Assembly (NCBI GenBank): GCA_964445985.1
Contig: CAYUMU010000025.1
Coordinates: 1 to 64,000, forward strand
Length of the DNA stretch: 64,000 nt
Direction: 5' to 3'
Origin: CAYUMU01 sp964445985
GTDB taxonomy: Bacteria > Planctomycetota > Planctomycetia > Pirellulales > S012-138
Shown: positions 9,003-17,032 of the stretch, piece by piece
Layout of the letters: the number at the start of each line of letters is the position of its first letter
Numbering within the stretch: position 1 is the stretch's first letter
Made by a program: the position numbers and the translations under genes
Notes under the pieces: generated by a model
The model's input: only the letters and a program-made list of their open reading frames with translations
Databases searched by the model: none
Told to the model about the DNA's origin: nothing

Positions 9003-10418
9003 ATGAAGATGTTCATCGCAGGCGAGTGGGTCGGCAAGCGCGACACAATCGACGTGGCCAGCCCTTACGATGGCTCCATCATCGACACCGTTCCCCAAGG
9101 AACGCCCGACGATGTCGACCGGGCCATCGCCGGGTTGGTGGAAGGCGCGGCAATCATGCGGCGGATGTCGGGCTATCAGCGCTTCGAAATCCTTCGCAAA
9201 ACGGCCGAACTCATGCGCGCCAGGTCCGAGGATCTGGCCCGCACCATCAGTCGCGAAGAAGGCAAGATCATTGCCGAAGGCCGCATCGAAACGGCCCGCG
9301 CTGCCGAAACCATCGAGCTCTCTGGCGAGGAAGCCAAACGCATTGGCGGCGAAGTTCTACCGCTCGATGGCGCGGCCGGCGCCGGTCGCCGGCTCGGCTT
9401 CACCCTCCGCGTGCCTTGTGGAGTGGTCGCGGCCATTACGCCGTTCAACTTTCCGCTGAACCTGGTCACGCACAAAGTGGGTCCTGCCCTGGCGGCTGGC
9501 AACGCGGTGATCATCAAGCCGGCCAGCGACACGCCCCTTTCGGCCCTCAAGCTCGTCGAAATCTTGCTCGAAGCCGGCCTGCCGCCCCAGGCAATCGCCT
9601 GCGTGACTGGGCCTGGCGGCAAGTTGGGCGACGCCATTTGCCAGGACGCCCGCGTGCGCAAGATCAGCTTCACCGGCAGCCGCGAGGTGGGCGAGCACAT
9701 TTGCAAAGTGGCCGGCATCAAAAAGGTAACCATGGAGTTGGGCTCGAATAGCCCCCTGATTGTGATGCCCGACGCCGATCTGAGCAAAGTGGTCAAAGCC
9801 ACGCTCGCCACCGGCTTTGCCAACGCCGGGCAAACCTGCATTTCGGCGCAGCGGCTGATTGCCCACGGCAGCATTTACGACCAACTGATCGAGCAGTTGG
9901 CTCCCCAGGTGTCGGCGCTCTTGGCCGGCGATCCGCTCGACGAGAAGAACCAGATTGGCCCCATGGTGCGCGAGAGCGATGCCAAACGGGTGAACGATTG
10001 GATCGAGGAAGCCGTGGGCGCCGGCGCCCGGCTGGTGGTGGGCGGTAGCCGGAAAGGCGCGGTGCTGGGGGCCACGCTCGTGGCGGATGTTCGCCCCGAG
10101 ATGAAGATCAGTCGCGACGAAGTCTTTGGACCGGCCGTGGGCGTGGCGCGGGCGGAGAATATCGACGAAGCCATTCGCCTGGCCAACGATACGCGCTACG
10201 GCCTGAGTGCCGCGATCTTCACGCAAGACATCGATGCGGCCCTGCGGTTCGCGCAAGAGGTGGACTCGGGCAACATCCACATCAACTGGGGCCCGCAATG
10301 GCGAGCCGACCTGATGCCCTACGGCGGCCTCAAAGACAGCGGCTTCGGCAAGGAAGGTCCTCGCTACGCCATTCAAGAAATGACCGAAGCCAAAACGGTC
10401 GTGATCCATCCCACGTAG
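9003..10418 (+). CDS. NAD(P)-dependent aldehyde dehydrogenase
   Basis: 471-residue member of the ALDH superfamily that oxidises an aldehyde to an acid with NAD(P)+. It has the substrate/cofactor segment GVVAAITPFNFPLNL, the nucleotide loop FTGSREVGEHI, catalytic Glu245 in TMELGSNSP and nucleophile Cys279 in NAGQTCISAQR. The C-terminal YGGLKDSGFGKEG motif is also present. Length and motifs place it near lactaldehyde, glycolaldehyde, phosphonoacetaldehyde or succinate-semialdehyde dehydrogenases, without a firm choice. The ATG follows GAAGGA. It converges on tatC across a gap holding an inverted repeat. Confidence 0.88.
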   Translation: MKMFIAGEWVGKRDTIDVASPYDGSIIDTVPQGTPDDVDRAIAGLVEGAAIMRRMSGYQRFEILRKTAELMRARSEDLARTISREEGKIIAEGRIETARAAETIELSGEEAKRIGGEVLPLDGAAGAGRRLGFTLRVPCGVVAAITPFNFPLNLVTHKVGPALAAGNAVIIKPASDTPLSALKLVEILLEAGLPPQAIACVTGPGGKLGDAICQDARVRKISFTGSREVGEHICKVAGIKKVTMELGSNSPLIVMPDADLSKVVKATLATGFANAGQTCISAQRLIAHGSIYDQLIEQLAPQVSALLAGDPLDEKNQIGPMVRESDAKRVNDWIEEAVGAGARLVVGGSRKGAVLGATLVADVRPEMKISRDEVFGPAVGVARAENIDEAIRLANDTRYGLSAAIFTQDIDAALRFAQEVDSGNIHINWGPQWRADLMPYGGLKDSGFGKEGPRYAIQEMTEAKTVVIHPT

Positions 10419-10443
10419 GTCAGCTCTTGCCAAGAGCGACCCG

Positions 10444-10599
10444 ATCAGCGGGCAGCCGCAGCGAAGCCGCGCCGTCATTGGCTAGCCAGCGCGGCAGTGG
10501 AACGCGGGCGGCATTCGGGCTTGTTGCGGTAGCCGCAGCGTTTTGCTTCCACCTCCAACGGTCCATGACGGCGCGGATTCGCTACGGAGCGCCGTTGAT
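10444..10599. repeat. Large imperfect inverted repeat, family E pair
   Basis: The left arm 10444-10481 (ATCAGCGG...CGCCGTCATTGG) pairs with 10563-10599 (CCATGACGGCGCGG...CGTTGAT) over ~37 bases with a few mismatches and an ~80-base loop. It fills most of the gap between two convergent genes. Single arms recur at 4130-4207 and 48736-48773. It may act as a bidirectional terminator or be a non-autonomous element. Confidence 0.65.
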
Positions 10600-10636
10600 T
10601 AGGCCCGTCTCGGCGAGACTGGGCCAATGGCCACCC

Positions 10637-12124
10637 TTATGCCAGGGCGTCGGGTTCGTCGAAGGGATTGCGTCCTCGCGGCAAGAATTTACACAGCAAG
10701 ATGCCGCCGCCGTAGAGGATCGTGAGCGGCACGGCCATCAGCAGCATGCTGTAAGGATCGGCGGGGGTGAGGAACATCGAAATGATGAAGATCACCAGCA
10801 CCGAGATCCGCCACTTCGACGTATACATTTGCACGTTGAACACGCCGATCCGTTCCAAAAATACCATCACGACCGGCAACTGGAACGCGATCCCAAAGCC
10901 GACGGGCAAGAACATCGCGAACCCAAACCACTCGCTGATGCGGATATCGGGATCGACATCCATCCAGTCGTTGAACATGAGCAGGAACTCGAGCACCGGC
11001 TGGAACACAAAGAAGAACGCCAGCGCCACGCCCCCCAAGAACAGCGCCACGCTAATGGGCAAGAACATGTAAATGTAGCGGCGTTCGTGGGGATAAAGGC
11101 CAGCCGCCACGAAGTTCCACATCTGGTAGAACACCCACGGCGAAGCCAGCACAAAGGCCAGGATCACCGCCGCCTTGATATAGATGTAGAACATCTCTTG
11201 CGCGCTCAAGCTGCGCAGCGAGGTGCGTGGGTCGTCGTCCACCGACTTCCATTGAATGAGCGGCAGCATGCTGGCCCTGCGCACGCCGGTGGAAACGGTG
11301 AGCGGAAACGCCGCCCCCAGCAAACCGCGGTTAAAGTCGAGCGTGCTCATGCTTTCTTTGCGGGCCGAGAGTGCCAGATACTTGTCGTACTGCGCCTGGC
11401 GGCGCTTGTCGCCTTCGGTGAGCACAAAGCTGGGAGGGCTGTTGGCGATGACCGCGTAGTCCTCCGCATGAAAGAAATCTTTGTTCCCCAGCACTTTGAG
11501 CACGGCGGCCGCCAACTTCTGGCGATCTTCCTCAGGCATGGGCGGCGGGGCCGGATCTTGCTTGGGATCGCCATATTTCTTCACCAGCTCCCGGCCCTCT
11601 TCGTCGAGCAGCGACCAGACTCGTTTGGCCGGGCTAGGGCCTTCCTGTTCCTGTTCCGTATATAGCTCGGTGGCAAAACGGTTGGGGTGGAGGATATCGA
11701 CCGAGCTCAGGATCGGCAGTTGCAGTTCCGAGAATTGCTCGGGGAACTCTTTGCGCAACTCGCCGAACACGTTGCGGGGATCGATGAACACCAGACCCGG
11801 CAACATGCGGTCCAGCATGATCGCCTGCTGGACCTCGTCCAAGGGGGGCGTGGGCACGCCTTCGGCCTTGAGGACGTCGAGCTTTTCGGTGATGTAGCGG
11901 GTGGAGCGGGTGAGGTAGAATTCTTGCAGCGCCGTTTCGAGGGGACTTTTGATGTAGTCCACCAGCGTGCTGGCCATGTCGATCGGCGGCAGCGCCACCA
12001 CGAACCCCAGCACCAATCCGTAGATGGCCTTGATCAGGCAGCGGCGCAACTCTTCGAGATGCTCCCCGAAGGTCATCGTCGAAGATTCAAACAGGTCTTT
12101 GTCTTTAGACGCGAGAGGGGACAT
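10637..12124 (-). CDS. tatC: Twin-arginine translocase subunit TatC with large insertion
   Basis: Core Tat export protein, which binds twin-arginine signal peptides in the inner membrane. The N-terminal FGEHLEELRRCL (19-30) and the SPWVFYQMWNFVAAGLYPHERR block (328-349) are TatC signatures, and the helices after residue 310 follow TatC order. Typical TatC is about 250 residues; this one is 495. The excess, roughly residues 72-285, lies between helix 1 and the LSAQEMFYIYIKA segment that begins helix 2, so it should face the outside of the membrane. It is hydrophilic, Pro- and Glu-rich and matches nothing I recognise. At least one likely client, the Tat-signal NHL protein at 56686-57768, is in this window. 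Confidence 0.9.
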   Translation of the reverse strand: MSPLASKDKDLFESSTMTFGEHLEELRRCLIKAIYGLVLGFVVALPPIDMASTLVDYIKSPLETALQEFYLTRSTRYITEKLDVLKAEGVPTPPLDEVQQAIMLDRMLPGLVFIDPRNVFGELRKEFPEQFSELQLPILSSVDILHPNRFATELYTEQEQEGPSPAKRVWSLLDEEGRELVKKYGDPKQDPAPPPMPEEDRQKLAAAVLKVLGNKDFFHAEDYAVIANSPPSFVLTEGDKRRQAQYDKYLALSARKESMSTLDFNRGLLGAAFPLTVSTGVRRASMLPLIQWKSVDDDPRTSLRSLSAQEMFYIYIKAAVILAFVLASPWVFYQMWNFVAAGLYPHERRYIYMFLPISVALFLGGVALAFFFVFQPVLEFLLMFNDWMDVDPDIRISEWFGFAMFLPVGFGIAFQLPVVMVFLERIGVFNVQMYTSKWRISVLVIFIISMFLTPADPYSMLLMAVPLTILYGGGILLCKFLPRGRNPFDEPDALA

Positions 12125-12564
12125 GAGCGCTGGTCGAGGGGGGATTCACGGTGGGTTTGGCACGGGCTGACCGCGACCACGCGGCGGTTCAAGTTGCGAG
12201 GCCCCTCTTTGACCAAGGGCCGGTCCTGGAGCGCTGGGCCAATTCAATTGCAGCCCCACACGAGAGAGCCGCCCCCCATCACGCTTCGCAACAATCCCAC
12301 CAGCATAAGCGAATGGGGGCTGTTTGCAAGCGAAGAGAAACGAGCGCGTGAAGGGAGTTGGGGAAGCGGGTTTGCCCAGCCCGATCACACGCTGACGAAC
12401 TTAACGGTTAGCACGCTTAGGGTACGCAGCCTGCGGCGCGCCACGTGCGCCGCCGAACAAAATCGACGCTCAAGCGGGGGGCACCCGTGCTTACGTTGTT
12501 GGCCCGGAAAAGGGGCACCATCAAACGATCGGCCGCGCGGGTGGTACGCACGGGGTGCGATCCC
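12125..12564. other. Intergenic region upstream of tatC
   Basis: 440 bases with no supportable gene. The tatC promoter should lie in the first part, but no clear -35/-10 pair is visible. The end carries family C repeat sequence (12543-12568) and a related AGGGTACGCAGCC block near 12419. Confidence 0.5.
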
Positions 12565-12568
12565 CTAC
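12543..12568. repeat. Family C repeat overlapping a stop codon
   Basis: GGTACGCACGGGGTGCG followed by a CCCTAC block. Near-copies lie at 21756-21780 and 30043-30069. The stop codon of the anti-sigma gene (12565-12567) is inside the repeat. Confidence 0.6.
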
Positions 12569-13308
12569 GGCTCCGTTGGCGATTTCGCCATCACCAGGCG
12601 GCGGCCGTGGTTTTGGTATTCCACGTGCGACATGAAGCACCGCATGAGGGCAATGCCGCGGCCCGAGCAGGCTTCCAGGTTTTCTTCCTCGGTGCAGTCG
12701 GGCACGTCCTCGGGATCGAAACCGGGGCCTTCGTCTTCGATCTCGATCTCAAATCGCCCGCTGGTGGTCGTGCAGCGAACGTGGACATGTTTGTTGCGAT
12801 CGTACTTGTTGCCATGCTTGATGGCGTTGATCAGGCCTTCTTCCAACGCCAGATGCACGGCGAATCGATCCGAGTCGTCCCAAGCGTCGGCCTGGAGCCG
12901 CTGCATGATCTGGTCGAGCAGCCGCCGGGCCGTTTCGGTGCAACTGGGGAACAACTCGTTCAATACCCAAGGGCCGCTGGGCAATCCGTGCGAAGCCGGC
13001 AACGAGGCCGATTCGCGGCAGGCAGGATGCACTTCTGACGAACCATCGCCCCCCGCGGCGGGTCGAACGCCATCGGCAACCGGCCGGGCATGGGGAGCGG
13101 GAACGGGGCCAGCGAGACCGGGAGCAGTGCCACCGGCCGGGCCGTGGGCGCCGTTCTTGATGGCGCCGTTGATGGCGGGTTCGGCAAGCTCACTGGCTGG
13201 GTACGGCGGTTGGTGGGAACCATTGGCCGTGGGCTGGAGCGCTGCCGAAGCAGGGCGCGGAGTGAGAGCGCTAGAAGGTGATTGAGGTCGCTCGGGCGAA
13301 AGGCTCAT
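12565..13308 (-). CDS. RsbW-like anti-sigma factor / serine kinase with long N-terminal tail
   Basis: The C-terminal ~130 residues form a GHKL ATPase domain of the RsbW/SpoIIAB type. The N-box is LALEEGLINAIKHGN, the G1 box EIEDEGPGFDPEDV, and the G2 box GRGIALMRCFM. Such proteins hold a sigma factor and release it when the unphosphorylated STAS antagonist binds. The first ~115 residues are Pro/Ala/Gly-rich and probably disordered, unlike the usual ~150-residue family members. It is 30 bases downstream of a STAS antagonist gene, giving a partner-switching pair. The ATG at 13308 is preferred to a TTG two codons earlier. Confidence 0.85.
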   Translation of the reverse strand: MSLSPERPQSPSSALTPRPASAALQPTANGSHQPPYPASELAEPAINGAIKNGAHGPAGGTAPGLAGPVPAPHARPVADGVRPAAGGDGSSEVHPACRESASLPASHGLPSGPWVLNELFPSCTETARRLLDQIMQRLQADAWDDSDRFAVHLALEEGLINAIKHGNKYDRNKHVHVRCTTTSGRFEIEIEDEGPGFDPEDVPDCTEEENLEACSGRGIALMRCFMSHVEYQNHGRRLVMAKSPTEP

Positions 13309-13338
13309 GCTCAACTCGCTAGAGATATGGAGATTCGC

Positions 13339-13698
13339 TCAACTGGCTAGAGCGGCGAGACCCTCGGCTTCATCCTGCTTGATCTGGAATACCTTGTTCA
13401 ACTGGGTGATCGTGAAGACGTCGTAGATTACAGGGCGGATGTTGCTCAGCACAAGCAGTCCTCCGTTCTTCTTAATCTTCTTTTCCAGGCTTATTAACCG
13501 ACCCAACACGCCGCTGGAAAGAAACTCCACATTGGCAAAGTTGAGCAGCAATTTAGTGCAACTCCCTTCTTCCACCAATCGCGAAAGCTCCTGCCCGATC
13601 TCCTGAATGTTGGCTTCGTCCAGAATTCGCCGATCGATGAACCGCACCACGGTAACGTCGTCAACACGCGATACTTCTAATCGCCTGTGTCCAGACAT
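13339..13698 (-). CDS. STAS-domain anti-sigma factor antagonist
   Basis: 119-residue RsbV/SpoIIAA-like protein. The sequence around NVEFLSSGVLGRLISLEKK holds the serine that the partner kinase phosphorylates in this family; VTVVRFIDRRILDEANI forms the first strands. Unphosphorylated protein would bind the kinase encoded just downstream and free its sigma factor. AGGAG stands before the ATG at 13698. A longer frame to 13887 lacks such a site and reads through low-complexity sequence. No sigma factor or PP2C phosphatase gene is adjacent. Confidence 0.88.
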   Translation of the reverse strand: MSGHRRLEVSRVDDVTVVRFIDRRILDEANIQEIGQELSRLVEEGSCTKLLLNFANVEFLSSGVLGRLISLEKKIKKNGGLLVLSNIRPVIYDVFTITQLNKVFQIKQDEAEGLAALAS

Positions 13699-13980
13699 GG
13701 GGGGCGGCTCCTGAATAACGAGAGAAACGAACTGCAAAATACGTTGGAAAAGTGCAGTGATGGGGTTGCTAGCAGGGTGAGCTAAAGCAGTTCGATGTGA
13801 GCCCTGCGGTCGTGCCATTTGAGCCCCCGCCAATGAACGCTGGGGACTCGCCAAAACGAACTCCGCGGAATCGCAAAGCACGTACATTATATCGTAATCG
13901 CTTCAACACCTTTGTCAATACAGGATGAGGACTTAGGACGCGTAGCGGGCTGTCGCGACCACGCCCAACGGGGGGGTGGA

Positions 13981-14349
13981 TCAGGCGGCATTTCGCCGCG
14001 CGACCACCTTGAGCCGGGCCGGCGTTTCCTCGGCGGGGGTGCGTCCCCCGTCTGCCTTGGTCTTGCGCTCATTGGCCAGCAGGAATTTGAGCATGGCGAC
14101 CTGCCGCCGCTGCTCTTCCAGTTCTTCTTCCATTTTGAGCAGGCTGGCGACGAAGGTTTGCGGCAACTCGAGGCTCGACCAGATCTGCCCACAGGCGGTG
14201 CAGTAGTTTTTGCGGGCGAAGCCCTCGGTGGGGTCGCCCGGGCGAACAGTTTGGGATAGTTGAGAATCTTCGGTTAGTTGGGGCATGGGCGCGGTTACGG
14301 CGCGCGCAGAACATCCAGGACACCAGCGCAGGGTGTGGCGATCCGTCAT
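13981..14349 (-). CDS. Small zinc-ribbon plus coiled-coil protein
   Basis: 122-residue protein I cannot assign to a named family. CPGC at 10-13 and CTAC at 50-53 (NYCTACGQIW) look like the two halves of a zinc ribbon. Residues about 68-96 (KMEEELEEQRRQVAMLKFLL) are strongly predicted coiled coil, and the tail is basic. GAGGAA eight bases before the ATG at 14349 supports the start. It lies upstream of the STAS/kinase pair on the same strand, about 280 bases away. It may be a nucleic-acid-binding or scaffold protein; that is a guess. Confidence 0.6.
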   Translation of the reverse strand: MTDRHTLRWCPGCSARAVTAPMPQLTEDSQLSQTVRPGDPTEGFARKNYCTACGQIWSSLELPQTFVASLLKMEEELEEQRRQVAMLKFLLANERKTKADGGRTPAEETPARLKVVARRNAA

Positions 14350-15018
14350 CAGGCGATTCCTCAAAGGCAATGGCCGGCTAGCTTTGGGGTTCGAGGGGGA
14401 GCAGGTTCCGGCAACTTCTTTGTGCCTGGGAAGTTGCCTGGCCACCGGGGTGCGGATGCCCGATGCCTGCTCGCTCGGCGTGCTAGCGGCCAACTGGGTC
14501 GAAAACATACTGCCCGCCGGCTTTTTGGGGGCGCGGGCGGGTTCCTCCGAACACTGCTGCGCCCTTCCTCACCGGGTCGCCCCATTTCGCTGGTCTGGGT
14601 TGACTGGGAAGATTCTGCTCGGGCTCATCGCGCGGGTGCCGCCGCAACTGGTGCGGGGGGTAATTGGCGCGGGCCAACGTGTATTAGGGGGTGCATCCCT
14701 TAAGATCGGAAGCCGGTTGGGGGGCACTTCAACCCAAGTGGGCGGCAGTGCCAGGCTGTGCATTTTACCTGGACGGCCTGATTGCCCTAGGTTTCGTCAG
14801 GTTGGGGCCGAGGCTCGTGACCGGGCTTGGGCTGGGTTAGGCCCTTGCTCGTTAACATCTCTGCAAGCCGCGGAGAACTTTAATGCCTCAGCGTTTGTTT
14901 GCGGTTTATCCGCGTTAAGATGTAGCAATGCACTGGGGCATGGGAGCTGGTCAATCGCCGTCGTCTGCTTCTATGTCCATTTGCAGCCACATGTCTACGC
15001 GAATGATTGGAGACCATC
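14350..15018. other. Divergent intergenic region with repeat A2
   Basis: About 670 bases between the zinc-ribbon gene and the LRR gene. Several open frames cross it but none has a credible start or composition. The only clear content is family A repeat copy 2 at 14843-14920. Confidence 0.5.
14843..14920 (+). repeat. Dispersed repeat family A, copy 2
   Basis: Nearly identical to copy 1, from TTGCTCGTTAACATCTCTGC to CCGCGTTAAG, with the central TGCAAGCCGCGGAGAAC. It ends about 100 bases before the LRR gene start. Confidence 0.8.
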
Positions 15019-16728
15019 ATGTATCGCGCGGCAGTAATTGTGATCGTGATCGCCGTGGGCATTTCGGGGGACGCAATTGGCGGACCTCCAAGCCAGATCG
15101 TTCCCGAGCTGCCAGCAGGTGGTGCGGCGCAAGGGAGCAAAGAAGTCGAGGCGGCCGTGGCTGCGATCGAGCGGTTGGGAGGGCAAGTCTCCCGCGATCT
15201 GACCGTTGCCGGTCGGCCCGTAATTGCTGTTTCACTGCGGGCCACTCAAGCAACGAATGATGATCTGGTGCATTTGCTACCGCTGTCCGATCTGCGGGGG
15301 TTGGATTTGCCAGCGACGGTCACCGAAGACGGACTGGCGCGGCTGACTAGATTGCCGAAGCTGCAGACGCTCGATCTTTCTTACACGGGGGTTAACGATG
15401 CGGGCTTGAAACATCTAGCGGGGATGCGGCAGTTGCAGACGCTCAACCTGCGCTCGAACTATGTTGGAACGGAGAATCCTTTTGGCGAACAAAATCCTGA
15501 TCGATTAATTTCTGACGCGGGCTTGAAGCACTTGCAGGGACTGAGCGAGTTGAAGGTGTTGATTTTGAGCGGCACGCCGATCAGCGATGCGGGACTCAAG
15601 CATTTGCGATCGATGAAGTCGCTACAGATTTTGGAACTCCGTTCGACGGAAATTTCCGATGTGGGCTTAGTGCATCTGGCCGAGTTGCCCGCGCTGGAGC
15701 AACTCGATTTGTCGTCCACATCGGTCACCCCTGCGGGGCTCGCGCCGCTGCGGGCGAACCGGCGTTTGCGGTCGCTCAAGCTGGATTATACGGCTAACGA
15801 TGATGAGAGTTTGAAAAGCCTGGCGGGACTTGTGGAACTGCGCAACCTCGACTTGAGCCGCACCGCCGTCACCGATGCTGGCCTGAGGGAGCTACGGCGG
15901 TTGATCAACCTGGAGCAACTCGACCTGTCGTTCACCGAGGTAACCAGCGCTGGCCTGGAGGAGATTGGTCACTTGCGGCGGCTGAAGGAGCTGTACCTGT
16001 ACGATTGCGATATCACCGATGCGGGGCTGGAGCACTTGCAGGGGATGACGAAACTGGAAAGCCTGAGCTTGAGTTGCGGCAGGGTCCAGATTACCGGGAC
16101 GGGGCTGCGGCACTTGCAAGCGATGCGCGAAATGCGAAACCTCACGATAGATGATGCGGATTTGACCGGCCATGCGTTGCAGCATTTGGAAAACATGACG
16201 CAGTTAAAGTCGCTTTCACTGTTTGGTTCGCGGCTGGACGATGACGGTTTGGAATCACTGGCAGACCTGGTTCATCTGGAGAAATTGAATCTGAAGAGAA
16301 CACGGATTAGCGATGAGGGGGTGAAGCATCTTGGCAAGCTATTGCAACTGCGCGAGTTGGACGTGTCGCTCAACAACCTCGGGGATGCCAGCGCCGAGGT
16401 GTTGGCGAAATTGACGAGGCTGGAGACGCTGAACTTGTGGGAAACCCAACTGAGTGACCGCGGGCTAAGGCATTTGGCGGCGTTGACGGAGTTGAGAGAC
16501 CTCAGTGTGAACGAGACCCGGATCACCGACGCCGGGCTGGAAAGCGTGCGGGGGATGTTGAAGTTGAACAAGCTGAGGCTGGGCAAAACTGAGGTTGGTG
16601 ATGCCGGGTTGATGCACTTGCGCGGTTTGAAGGACTTGCGATGGGTGAATTTGCACCGCACGCGGGTTACACCAGAGGGAGTGAGGGCGTTGCAGGAGGC
16701 GCTTCCCGAGGCTTTCGTGCTGGATTGA
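15019..16728 (+). CDS. Exported leucine-rich repeat protein
   Basis: 569-residue protein with an N-terminal signal peptide (hydrophobic stretch within the first 20 residues). About 19 leucine-rich repeats of ~24 residues follow, with consensus LxxLxLSxTxVTDAGLxHL, the form abundant in planctomycetes. One repeat near residue 145 carries an insertion (NYVGTENPFGEQNPDRL). The repeats should form a curved solenoid that binds protein or surface partners outside the cytoplasm; no catalytic domain is present. The ATG at 15019 is six bases after GGAG. Two family B hairpins follow the stop. Confidence 0.85.
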   Translation: MYRAAVIVIVIAVGISGDAIGGPPSQIVPELPAGGAAQGSKEVEAAVAAIERLGGQVSRDLTVAGRPVIAVSLRATQATNDDLVHLLPLSDLRGLDLPATVTEDGLARLTRLPKLQTLDLSYTGVNDAGLKHLAGMRQLQTLNLRSNYVGTENPFGEQNPDRLISDAGLKHLQGLSELKVLILSGTPISDAGLKHLRSMKSLQILELRSTEISDVGLVHLAELPALEQLDLSSTSVTPAGLAPLRANRRLRSLKLDYTANDDESLKSLAGLVELRNLDLSRTAVTDAGLRELRRLINLEQLDLSFTEVTSAGLEEIGHLRRLKELYLYDCDITDAGLEHLQGMTKLESLSLSCGRVQITGTGLRHLQAMREMRNLTIDDADLTGHALQHLENMTQLKSLSLFGSRLDDDGLESLADLVHLEKLNLKRTRISDEGVKHLGKLLQLRELDVSLNNLGDASAEVLAKLTRLETLNLWETQLSDRGLRHLAALTELRDLSVNETRITDAGLESVRGMLKLNKLRLGKTEVGDAGLMHLRGLKDLRWVNLHRTRVTPEGVRALQEALPEAFVLD

Positions 16729-16744
16729 TGGGCGGCGCGCGTGG

Positions 16745-16812
16745 CTGGGGGCTGGTTGCCGCTCGCTCGCCCCTTGGCTGCCAACAAGTCGCCGCTGGCG
16801 ACCAGCCCCCAG
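16745..16812. repeat. CTGGGG palindrome, family B copy 3
   Basis: CTGGGGGCTGGTTGCC (16745-16760) pairs with GGCGACCAGCCCCCAG (16797-16812), one mismatch. It keeps the CTGGGG ends of the family but has its own inner stem. It lies just after the LRR gene stop. Confidence 0.75.
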
Positions 16813-16828
16813 GCGAACCTGTGTTTTT

Positions 16829-16895
16829 CTGGGGGCAGGCTGTCGGCCGCGCTTTGGGGGTACTCGCGGTTGAATGGCTGACAGCCTGACCCCAG
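16829..16895. repeat. CTGGGG palindrome, family B copy 2
   Basis: CTGGGGGCAGGCTGTC (16829-16844) pairs with GACAGCCTGACCCCAG (16880-16895), one mismatch. It is the same stem type as copy 1 at 8289-8354 and begins 17 bases after copy 3. Confidence 0.8.
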
Positions 16896-17032
16896 CCACG
16901 CCCGTTCGCTTGCGTGCGACCATTCGCACCGCTTATCCTAACCCCCGATGATCCTGGGATTGTTCTTGTCGGCGGTGCGCATGGGCTGCGTAGCGATTGG
17001 CTGGGGCAGGCGAGCTATCGAATCGATCCTTT

